This document shows positions 41,417 to 53,400 of a DNA stretch of 64,000 nt, in pieces. The notes beneath the pieces are model-generated. The model had not been told where the DNA came from, searched no databases, and saw nothing but the letters and a program-made list of their open reading frames with translations. This DNA is from Cymbomonas tetramitiformis (lineage: Eukaryota > Chlorophyta > Pyramimonadophyceae > Pyramimonadales > Pyramimonadaceae): the NCBI GenBank assembly GCA_001247695.2, contig LGRX02033558.1, positions 1 through 64,000 on the forward strand, given 5' to 3'. Numbering within the stretch: position 1 is the stretch's first letter; every line of letters begins with the position of its first letter. The position numbers and the translations under genes are program-made.

Positions 41417-44400
41417 CTGAGATGTGCTCTTGGGACTCTGCACCCACCCATCCTCGCCCCTCCCCAGACCCCTCCGCATGATGAACTACAGACGCAGAAC
41501 CCAGCGCGAAAATTCCGATGCAACTTCGCTCGCGATGCGCGCGCGCGTGCAGCAGGCTACCAGAAAGCTCGCCGCATGGTTGGGCGGAGGCCGAGCCTAT
41601 CTGATGAACGCCTTTCACGAGACTCGTGGCGATCGCTGTGCACCAGCAGGCACGGGCCCGTCCGGTGGGTCTGGGCACCTTGATCCGAAGCCAGGTCCGA
41701 CCACAGGGTGTGCATCTCTTGCATCTGAGACTCGGTGACTGGCCACTGTTCACGCTGCTCCAGCTCCTCGAAATTCTCAATGATGATTGCCGTGAACAGC
41801 TGCATCAGTATGAGCCCCACCAGCAGCAGAAACGTGCAGAAGTACGGTATGGCAATGGACCCTGCCAAGTGCGCCCCCACAAATGACCTCAGCCGGCAAG
41901 TCCAGGATGGGTGAAGAGAACGCGGGGCATGCGGGACGGGGCGGGAACATGGCAGGACCCCTGCAAGTGGAAAAACACGGGGCAGGAAGACGGGACAGGA
42001 ACATGGCAGGAACCCTGCAAGCGGCCGCCGAGCTTCCGTGGACTCGCGGCGCCCGGAGACCATCAAGATGCGATCTCCACTTGCCAGCTCCTTGGATCAC
42101 ATCGGGGAAGGCACTGTCTGCACAAGCGTTTGATCCGAGCGCCAGCAGCGGCCGAGCGAAGGCACTGTCTGCACAAGAGTTTGATCCGAGCACCGGCAGA
42201 GGCCGAGCGAAGGCACTGTCTGCACAAGAGTTTGATCCGAGCACCGGCAGAGGCCGAGCGAAGGCACTGTCTGCACAAGAGTTTGATCCGAGCACCGGCA
42301 GAGGCCGAGCGAAGGCACTGTCTGCACAAGAGTTTGCTCCGAGCACCAGTAGAGGCCGAGCGAAGCCCAAGATGCCGCACCTCCACACGCGCCGCTGCCC
42401 TCCATCGTGTCATCACACCCGTTACGCTCCACATCCTCCATCAATCCGACCCAGGCCTCCCCCGTCGCCACCCGCACCAGAGTGAGCACGGCCCAGCCGA
42501 AGTGCTCAAAGTTGGCGTGCTCGGTGATGTTGTCCCCGTGCGCCACCCGGCCGAACATCCCAACCCCCATGTACGCGTAGATGAAGAATACAAGCACCAG
42601 CAGAGACCCCACAGACCAGAAACCCGACACCGAAACCACCAGCGTGGCAAACAGCTGCTTCACGCCGGTGACGCCGCGCGTCAACCTGGTCACCCTCATG
42701 ATGCGCGTGATGCGGCTTATCCTGCACGTCCAACATCCATCTCCCTTTTCAGAACGAAGAGCAACCAGATGCCCAGGAGTTCGGCCACGGGAACTCACCC
42801 TAACTCTGGAAATAAGCGCTCAGCCTTCGCGGTACAAAAAGTGGAACCAGCTGCATTTCACTGGTTTTTATGGCCAACAGAGCAGCCTTCTTGTGACAGT
42901 TTGAGACACGTGACACAGAATGAGAGACAGCACGGGCGTATCAGTATTTCTTCGCCTTCCATTCTGTAGTTCTGCTTCCTTTGTACATTACAAAAGAAAC
43001 TCCACACTTTGGAAAACTTCCTTTGACGCGTGTCACGCTGTAAGAATCACAACCTGAGAATGGCTGCGAAGGTGAAACCTGCTGGGTCAGAGCTCCGAAG
43101 AGGACGCTTTTCTCAAGGCAACAGGCGGAGCGGCGGCCGCGGAGTACTTGAACGCAGCAACATTTGTTACACACAGGGCGCTGCCTGCGTTTTTCATGTG
43201 GCACATCTGCGCAAGTGGTGTTTGCAGCGTATGAGCACTTTATCCGCCAAGGCCAGTAATTCAAGGTCCGGGACTGAGGGGAATCTCAGATGGAGGGCGT
43301 GAGCACACAACGCCTCAGGGGGCGTTGCCCAGTGCTCTGCAGTATGCTGACCACTATGCCAAGGCGAGCACTGAACCTAAACGCTGTCAGTCCTAATGTG
43401 TGTCTGTCACCCGGCTACGTAACCACGCCGAGGAGACTTGCTCCATCATCGCCCCCTAGTCCAGGCAAATTAGGGCGTTACGAGAAGAGGGTGCACACGC
43501 CTCGAGATACGCCCGACGCGGAGGATGCGGAGGAAGGATGCGGAGACGAAGGAGATGGCGAGATCCATGATGGAGGTAAGCACGAGGATGAAGTCGAAGC
43601 GGTTCCACCCGGAGAAGCGCCAGTACACCTTCGGGTTGAGCGCGGCGATCTTCACCACGGCCTCTACTATGAACACTCCGGTGAACACCAGGTTGCTGTG
43701 GTAAAGGATGCTCGTCAGCAAATAGGACTGCTCGTACTGCACCACCATCATCGCCACGGTGTTCAGGATGATGCAGGACATGATCATCGCATCGAAGCCG
43801 TTGGAGTGGATCAGCTTGAACAGCTTGCGCCGCACATCGCCCACCCTGCCCTCCTGTTGCGTTGGCTGCAACGGGTTCTGCGAGATTCCCAAAACCAAGG
43901 CCAGGCGTTTTGCCACGTCAGGCACCCCAGTCTGCATACTGCGCCTGTGACACCGGGCGAAGAAGAAGCAGGGACATGGAGGAAGGCGGCCATCCGGAGG
44001 AAGCACCAGCGGGTGCAGGAGGGATGGTGTCAGGGGAGGGAGGACGGAGGAACAAAAGCTGCTGGTCAATAGTTGATGACACCAGATGGTGGGTGACGGC
44101 TGGAGACTGTGTCAGAGGCGCGGTGGCGCGCCTCCGCAGCACCGCCTCAGCACCCTCCCCCCTGAGGGTATAGGGAATGCTAACAGAAGCAGCAATGTGT
44201 GATCAGATTGTTAGCCTTTCTTTGTTTTGCGTTTCACTTCTGAAACGGTATGGCACCAACCGGAATGTCTGCGTTGCAGCGACAGGAGCAGAGAAACTAC
44301 AGCTGTGGGGAACGCGCCAGGCGTCACGTGCAGCAGGGAGGCTACAGCTGTGGGGAACGCGCCAGGCGTCACGTGCAGCAGGGAGGCTACAGCTGTGGGG

Positions 44401-47400
44401 AACGCGCCAGGCGTCACGTGCAGCAGGAGGCGCTGGGGAGGGGAACGCGCCAGGCGTCACGTGCAGGAGGGCGGCTACAACTGTGGGGAACGCGCCAGGC
44501 GTCACGTGCAGCAGGGCGGCTACAACTGTGGGGAACGCGCCAGGCGTCACGTGCAGCAGGGAGGCGGAATGGCGAGGCCTGCAGATCAGTGTTCCGCGAC
44601 GCTCGGACGAACAATGGCCTCCGCAACTGCGCAGCTGTCGCGCCCGGGCAGGGAGAAGGTGCCACAGGGAGGACCAGTACGTTGGGCTTCAATCGACTCA
44701 GCGAGTGCACGATGAGCTTCCAGTGCTTCTGCTCTTCGGTGAGGGTGATGTTGTTGGACTCCCGCTTCGCCTTCATGATGCTAAACTGATTGTGCACCAC
44801 GCCGACGAACAGATTGAGCAAGGCGAACCCCACCGTAGAAATAAACGCGAGCAGGAAGAAGAAGGCTATCGGGTTATTGTCCTTCTTCGGCGCTTTGTCC
44901 ACCCCCACCGAGTCCATGCCGCTATTCAGCACCTGAGGCAGCCCCAGCAAACCCCACAACTCACACGCCACACGCCCCACCGAGTCCATGCCGCTATTCA
45001 GCACCTGAGGCAGCCCCAGCAAACCCCACAACTCACACGTCACACGCCCCCACCGAGTCCATGCTGCTTATTCAGCAACCTGAGGCAGCCCCAGCAAACC
45101 CCACAACTCACACGCCACACGCCACACCGAGTCCATGCCGCTTATTCAGCACCTGGAGGCAGCCCCAGCAAAACCCCACAACTCACACGCCACACGCCAC
45201 ACCGAGTCCATGCCACTTTTCAGCACCTGAGGCAGCCCCAGCAAACCCCACAACTCACGCCACACGCCCCCACTGAGTCCATGCCGCTATTCAGCACCTG
45301 AGGCAGCCCCAGCAAACCCCACAACCTCACACGGCCACACGCCCCACCGAGTCCATGCCGCTATTCAGCACCTGAGGCAGCCCCAGCAACCCCACAACCA
45401 CACGCCCACACGCCACACCGAGTCCATGCCGCTATTCAGCACCTGAGGCAGCCCCAGCAAACCCCACAACTCACACGCCACACGCCACACGCCACACCGA
45501 GTCCATGCCACTATTCAGCACCTGAAGCAGCCCCAGCAAACCCCACAACTCACACGCCACACGCCACAGAGTCACGGAGTGTGGTGAGGTCCATTCCGTC
45601 CAGCCAAACGATAATCACAGCAAAATCGTCAGTCACGCCACAAGTGCACCCTAATCAACAGGCATTCCACAAGAGTCCAACAGGCAGCACACGATTGGGC
45701 AGGCTGGGTCTGGCCGGCGCACGATTGGGCAGGCTTGGGCTGTCTGAACAACTCGAGTGCGGCTTCAAGCACGGCGCATGTGTGCACAGGTGGCGCACAC
45801 ACTGAATGGCATGAGCCCCCCCGACAAAAGCCGGCCCAACATCATCCCAGTGGATGTGAGAAGCATTCAAGAACAGGGCAGGGCTGTGCCAGATACCACC
45901 GACACATACAACTCTAAACAAATGCAAAGCAGCATGGGTGGATGTATGTATGTATGTATGTACATGTGGCGCGCCCACACTCATGCAAGTTCCAGGCCAT
46001 ACGCGTCTGCCGCGAGCCTCCAATACGACTTGCTGCGCTCCCCTCCATACACGGCCCAGCGTAGCGCGATGCAGAATTGGCTGATTGGCTGCCGATTGGC
46101 TGTGAAGGAGGGAGCACGGGAAGGGACGCACGTCAACCCAGCCGTCGAGGGCGGAGACGACATAGAGAGCGAGCAAGCCGGCTGGGACACTGTCAAAATT
46201 GAGGTATGCGTTTTCCCAGCTGCATGTGTCGCAGTTGCAGTACACGCGATCCAGCAACTTCACGTCGGCCACATCGATGACCGACGCTACACCCTCCTCG
46301 TCATACCATGTTACATTCCCGGGCGTGGGCGCTGAATTCCCTCGCCCCCACAAGCCCTCCCACATACCCCAAAATGCTCACACGAGGGAGGCGGAGAACA
46401 GGGGACAGGGACAAAGGGCTTGGGCGGCGCTGAAGAGGGCAGAGAGGTGGGCGGCGCTGAAGAGGGATTCGAGTACAAGTTGAGGCAGAGAGGTGGGGGG
46501 CGGCCTGAGGGATCAGGTACCAGTTGTGGCAGAGAGGTGGGGGGCGCTGAAAGAGGGATCAGTACCAGTTGTGGCAGCAGAGGTGGGCGGCGCTGAAGAG
46601 GATCAGTACCAGTTGGCAGAGAGGTGGGGGGCGGCGCTGAAGAGGGATCCGAGTACCAGTTGTGGCAGAGAGGTGGGGGCGCTGAAGAGGGATCAGTACC
46701 AGTTGAGGCAGAGAGGTGGGGGGCGCTGAAGAGGGATCCGGTACCAGTCGTGGCAGAGAGGTGGGGGCGCTGAAGAGGGATTCGAGTACCAGTTGTGGCA
46801 GAGGAGGTGGGCGGCGCTGAAGAGGGATCCGGTACCAGTTGTGGCAGAGAGGTGGGGCGGCGCTGAAGAGGGATCCGAGTACCAGTTGTGGCAGAGAGGT
46901 GGGCGGCGCTGAAGAGGGATCCGAGTACCAGTTGTGGCAGAGAGGCCGGGCGGTGCGCACCTTCCGAGTCGCAGAAGTAGAAGCTGCCAGCAAAGAGCTG
47001 CACGCCGAGGATTCCGAAGATGAGGAAGAACAAAAAGCACACGGTGAAGACATGCACCATACTTGTCAGGCTGAAGACAAGTGACGCCACCACCAGCTGT
47101 ATCTTGCTGCTGCGACTGATCACGCGCAAGGGGCGCACCGCCCGCAGCACCCGCAAGATGGCTAGCACCTGGTCACCTTCCACGCCCACAGCGTTGAGAA
47201 TGATCCCCATCCAGCTTACTAAGACGATGACAGCATCGAGCTGATTCCAGTTGTCCCGGAGGTAGGGCGTGCCGGGTCCAAGCACCAGCCCGTACACCAG
47301 CACCTTCATCACCAGTTCCCCCGTGAAAAACACCGACAGGGTGATGTCCATATAGTAGTTCCACTCAACCTCGATCCCTGCGCCCGCATTGTCAATCCCG

Positions 47401-50400
47401 CAGCTGTCCGCTTATGCCTTCACCCTTGTCATGCGCGTGGACCCTGCGGACAGGAGGCCCGAAGGCCAGGTGCGTCGCAACCCACTCTCCCGCAATGCCC
47501 GTTTGCACAGCCGATATGCTTGCACCTGGCGACGCAGCAACTGGCAGTTCACAGCACCCCACATCTACCACCAACGTGGACGAGCGGGGAGACTGCCTCA
47601 AAGAGCGCTGCGGGGACCACATCTGAGGGTTACGGCGGAATCTGAGGGTGCGCCCCTGTCGAGCGAACATGCACGCCAGGCACCGCCCTCAGGCGACCGG
47701 AAACAGTCTCAGCGGCGCTTTCTTGCGGATGACGAGGGCCTCGCAAATGACCCTTTCACGTCGCATTTGGGCAGGAGTAGGTGCAGGGGCGTCCATGCGT
47801 CCAGCACCGCCCCAAACGGGGCGCAGCACAGTGAGAGCATCGGGCGCATCCAAGGGGCGCCGTTCACTTTGAAGGTTCGTCGTGAATCGCTGCGTTTTGC
47901 TTTTCGACTCCTCATCAAAAACAAAAACAACAGAGCGCATCGAAACGGTGCGTCGAGCAGACCGCGCAGTCACCGCCCTGAAGGGAGGACTCCTGGCGCC
48001 AGAGGCTGGCCCGCCAAGCCTTCTGGATGTGGAAGACCCAAACTGCCATCACCGCAGCGATGCAATTGGCACATCACTCCGGCCGTGGGAAACTGCACAG
48101 GACGTGGAGACACGCACCTGGGCGCTCGCAGGCCATGTTGAAGCAGGAGCACATGATGAGGAAGAACATGCCCATCTCAAAGCGATTACTAATGACGAGG
48201 TTCCACAGCGCCACCCGCAACGGATGCTCAACATCGAAGTAGCCCAGCGATTTGCCCTCCAGCTCCTCGATCTTCACCTCCTCATTCTCCTCTTCCCCCA
48301 TCAGCGCGTCGTCGCTTGATAGGTGACTCAATTGGGTGTCTAAGTTTTTAGCCTTCGCGTCTTCGCTCGTCGACTCTGGATCTCCAGGTACGAAGGGAGT
48401 TCCGTGCAACGGTGGTAGTGTTGACTTGCGGTTGGGAAAGGACTTCTTCTTTAGTTTCAGCATCTCCTTGGCCGACGGCGCCTCCCTCGCCAAGACTCCT
48501 GCTTGTCCACCGCCTCCCCTCCCTTGTGCCCTCAGCCTCCAGTGCGCCATCTCCCTCAGACTGTGCTACCGCATCTGTGATCACCTCTCTCACTTCCCCA
48601 GCGAACGTTTTGGTGAACCGAGTACAACAAGAAGCGGGCCATATCTATATATCGCATGTTAGTTATCGTCAAGTAATGATAAAAACAACTATATCCCCTC
48701 ACAGCAACAGCACTTTTCTTAAATTATTCCCTGTGCGTCACAGCGATCGTAGTGTATCATCATAGTCACGCTCCATCCGACCCCCCTGGGCGGGACTGGT
48801 GTAAGTACAGGATTTCATTCTAGTAGGCCCACGCCATATCTGCCCTGGGGGAGGGCACAGTTTCACTTTCAGTCCCGCCGGCCAGGACTAGCATGAATGA
48901 AGCACGACTAATTGCGTCAGGCAGGTTTGTCAATCTAAGGGTCCCCAGCATTGTCAATCTAAAGGTCTCCACTAGGCCAACATGAAATACGGGTGGAAAT
49001 GAACGGTCGATCTATTGAATGGTGTGTGTTGTCACGACTTGGTGTCGTCACAGGTCAGCATGTCAGATTAATGACGATTTATTTACGATGACACTATCAA
49101 GACTTGCGACAAACTGGCAATTCATTTTATACAATGAGATGTCTCATGCAGTCCAAAATTTCGGACGATGACATGGTGACATCATAAAGCACTGTGATTG
49201 GTGACAAATCCACATGTTCGCCAGGTGTGATTAGTTCACCAATCATAATATAGCTTTGATGAAATAAGTATCGAAATAAGTAAGTAATTTGCCCAAGCGT
49301 TCCTTTCATATGCGGGGCCCCTGTCGTGCCCTATGCGAACTCCAACGGGTCTGTGCACAGACCCCTTCATGCAAAGAATTGGTAACACCCTATGCCAACA
49401 CCAGCTGGCCTATGCTCTGCTTCCCTTGAAGTAGGGCTCCAGTACTATGCCCATTGTCCATTCCAAAAGACGCCATTTCTGCCGGTGGCGGATGTAAGAT
49501 TTGGAGGGACAGGTCACACTTCAGGCGGCGGGGGATGAGGGCGGCGAGGGTGCGGAACGGGGGAGCACCACTGCCTTCCTGCTTCCGTAAGCTGTTAGGC
49601 TCGGGCGAGCTCTGAGCTCGTTCGCGGCCTGCCAGCTCAGCGGACTCGCACACTGGCTGCCCTGCCAGCTCCCCTGCTGGCTCCACGAATTCGTGTGTCG
49701 CCATTTCCTCCTCCACCACTGCCTCTGCTGAGCCTAGCACGTCCTCCCATTGAGACAGCTCGCTCCGCATCGACGGAATTTTCTCCAGCTCCATCCCCTC
49801 GCACACCGCACTTGCGCTCCCATCCGAGGGCGGCCACACGGGGGACAAAGGGCGCCCCACGTGCCCAGGAGGGGTATGCAGAGGCATGACCCCTTCCTCC
49901 TCGGGGCAGCCCGGAGCAAACCCGGACAGCCCTTGCGAGACGGACCGATGATAATCTTTGGAGGAAAGCGGCGACGATCCTGAAAGGTCGATCGAATTTT
50001 CGCCCATCTGCCTGGTCGATAGTGTCACACTGGGTGTGCACAACAACTCCCCTGTCTGCACCTCCTCCATCTCCTCCTCCTCCTCCTCCTGCATGCGGAG
50101 GCTGTCACTGGACACGTCTGTGTGAAGCATGTTGCCTTCCGTCGATTCTGTCACCGCGCTCTTCTCTTGAGGGGCGTCCGCACTCTGCACGAGCCACCGC
50201 CCCGAATCGCATTCTCGGCTTCGTGGCAGTGCCGCATGCCATCGGCGGACAGCCAAACCCATCCAACGGTCAATGCTTTTGAGTTCCTTTCGATCAGACG
50301 AGCGGCTGCCTTCCACAAGCCCGACATTATCCCTGACGCATCGTTGATCATCAACAACTGAGAGCTAGCACCCTCTGGCTGCGGGCTGCCACCAGAGCGG

Positions 50401-53400
50401 TTCATATCACTCCGCATCCATTACGAGCGCCCTTCAGCTGAAGCCCCCCGTAGAGCTACAGCAAGCAGTCACAGGATGGCGCTCGAGCTGGAATCCCGTA
50501 AGCATCGCCCTCAAGGCACGGCCAGGATGCAGCGAAGGCGCCCTCAAGGCACGGCCAGGATGCAGCGAAGGCGCCCAGCCGTGCAACGATGCAATGCATA
50601 CTACAGCAGGAAGCGGTGTGGCCCGTGTATCAAACCGTGGGCCCACTGAAGCCCCCCAGCAAGCTCACAGGCGTGCGGCGCAAACCCTGATCCATCCCCG
50701 TGAGAAGCGCCTGGGGTCACTTGTACTCTCGATACCGCATTACGTGCTCGGAGCGTAGGGAGCCCGTGGCTCAACCTTCCAGCGGCGGTGGTCGTTGGAG
50801 AAATGCCGGCCAACTGCAAACGGCGTGAAGAATGGGTGGGACGGCAGCTTTCTCTGATGAGGATACCTCTCGGTGCGGCTCAAGATCCGCCACCAAAGAA
50901 GGTCCAAACCCATTCACAAATGCGGAGGTGGCAGAGATCCCTGGCGTCCACAGTGGAGTGCCACGCTGTCATGTCATGGCATGTCATGTCATGGCATGTC
51001 ATGATGATAGAACTGAGATGAAAGCGTACCTTGCTCAAGGACTCTGTCTCATCTAAATTTACCTTCTGCGGTCACCGGAGCCCCCATCACACGGATCACC
51101 GTCCCCCACCCATCATCAGCCTTGGTGGCTAGGCAGCATGTAGTCACAAGGCGTCTTTGACTGCCACTCTCCCCCATTGTGGCGCATGTGACACAAGGCG
51201 TCTTTGACTGCCACTCTCCCCCATTGTGGTGCATGTGTCACAAGGCGTCTTGACTGCCACTCTCCCCCATTGTGGTGCATGTGTCGTAAGGCGTCTTTGA
51301 CTGCCACTCTCCCCATTGTGGTGCATGTGACACAAGGCGTCTTTGACTGCCACTCTCCCCATTGTGGTGCATGTGTCACAAGGCGTCTTTGACTGCCACT
51401 CTCCCCCATTGTGGCGCATGTGTCACAAGGCGTCTTTGACTGCCACTCTCCCCCATTGTGGTGCATGGGCTGGTCCCAACCCTTGCTGCATCCAAACCCT
51501 GGGTGGAGGCTGAGAATTCTGACACTTCGAGAGCACAGATTGAGGCTCAAGGTGCAAAGGGTCGGGCACTAGGTCATCAATGAGGATCATATGCTTTGGC
51601 ATGCCCTACAACGGTTGAAGTCTCCCTGATGGTGCCGGCTTCCATGGTGACAGCTGTTGAAAACACAACCAACAGGCGGCGCCTGCATTCACAAAGATGA
51701 GATCTTATCGACAGCAAAGTGCACGCGAGCGTTGCCCTGGATCTCCCCCCGCTGGATTTGTACTCTATACGGCTCCCCCCGCTGGATTTGTACCCTATAC
51801 GGCTCCCGCCGCTGGATTTGTACTCTATACGGCTCCCGGATTTGTACTCTATACGGCTCCCGCCGTAGGCGTTTGGTCGCAAGCTGCACCACACGAGCTT
51901 TAGTTTCCACCGAGACGCCGTGTGGCAGCATATCAAGCATGCGCCGCGGTCCTCAGGTTCCAATGCGCATGACGAGCGGCAAACGTGAGCACATGAAGGG
52001 GGATCTCCTCAGCGTCTGCCCTGCTCTGGTCTCCGAGCAGGGGGCATGGAGTGGACGCACCTTGTCATCCTCATCCGCGTCAAAGGCATCCATCACCACC
52101 GCCAGAAACAAGGACAAGAAGATGTAGTTGCCAATGATGACCCAGGCAACAAAGTAAAGAGACTGAACGCCCATCCCCCCCCTCTCCCCACTCACCCGCA
52201 TCCCTCACACACCCTTCAGGTCAGCTAGCGCACTTGTGCCACCAGGCCAACACATGGATGCTGCACATGGCCCCATTGGCCGACGCGTGGACGCTGCACA
52301 CAGCCCCATTGGCCGACGAGTGGATGCTGCACATGCCCCATTGGCCGACGCGTGGATGCTGCGCATGGCCCCATCGGGCAAACACCCTGCCCCCGTTGAT
52401 AAGGGTGGGGCTCGGGCAAACACCCTGCCCCCCGTTGATAAGGGCGGGGCTCGGGCAAACACCCTGCCCCCGTTGATAAGGGTGGGGCTTTAGCAAACAC
52501 CCTGCCCCCGTTGATAAACCGGAGCCAGCGCCCCACCCTTATCAACGGGGGCAGGGTGTCTGCCAGAGCCCCGTGTTTGAATTATTACCGCTCTGCCAAG
52601 GACGTCGGGATATGTGCTGCGGGGAGTTCTCACCGATCCCCAGTTTGTGAGGTCCACCACGTTCATCATCACCTCGTTCCAATTATCCAACGTCAGAAGC
52701 TGCGGCACAACAGCACACAGTTCTTCCTTAAGTCGATTGCCAGTGGAACCTGCCTCCAATTCAAGTCCTTCACTTCTACAAGCTTCTCTGGTAGCTCCGC
52801 ACAAAACAGTGAGGATGCTGCACAAAATTTGTGCGGGAAGCACTGGTACGCAATGTGCTTGGATGGGCAAACATCGTCAGTGGTGCATGCAGGTGTCGCC
52901 GTGCCACTGTCATCGTCAGTGGTGCATGCAGGTGTCGCCATGCCGCTGTCATCGTCAGTGGCGCATGCAGGTGTCGCTATGCCGCTGTCCTCGTCAGTGG
53001 CGCATGCAGGTGTCGCTGCGCCGCCGTCATCGTCCGTGGTGCATGCAGGTGTCGCCGTGCCGCTGTCATCGTCAGTGGCGCATGCAGGTGTCGCTATGCC
53101 GCTGTCATCGTCCGTGGTGCATGCAGGTGTCCCCGTGCCTCTGTCATCGTCCGTGGTGCATGCAGGTGTCGCTATGCCGCTGTCATCGTCCGTGGTGCAT
53201 GCAGGTGTCGCCATACCGCTGTCATCGTCAGTGGCGCATGCAGGTGTCGCCGTGCCACTGTCATCGTCTGTGATGCATGCGGGTGTCACTGCGCCGCTGT
53301 CATCGTCAGTGGTGCATGCAGGTGCCGCTGTCAGCGTCAGCAGTGACTTTGCCTGTCCGCCGCACTCCCTGCAATGTCAGCAGGCCCTGACCGGGCGCGG

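Noticed and set aside
41883..42969. Overlapping plus-strand ORFs with KALSAQEFDPS-type repeats
   Set aside because: The 51-base repeat unit keeps all frames open; the real coding is the channel on the minus strand.
44177..45301. 374-codon plus-strand ORF of repeated RARRHVQ/TPHRVHA-type units
   Set aside because: Translation of two minisatellites opposite the channel gene.
51135..51468. Evenly spaced repeats that look CRISPR-like
   Set aside because: Units are contiguous copies without unique spacers, in an intron of a eukaryotic gene, with no cas genes.
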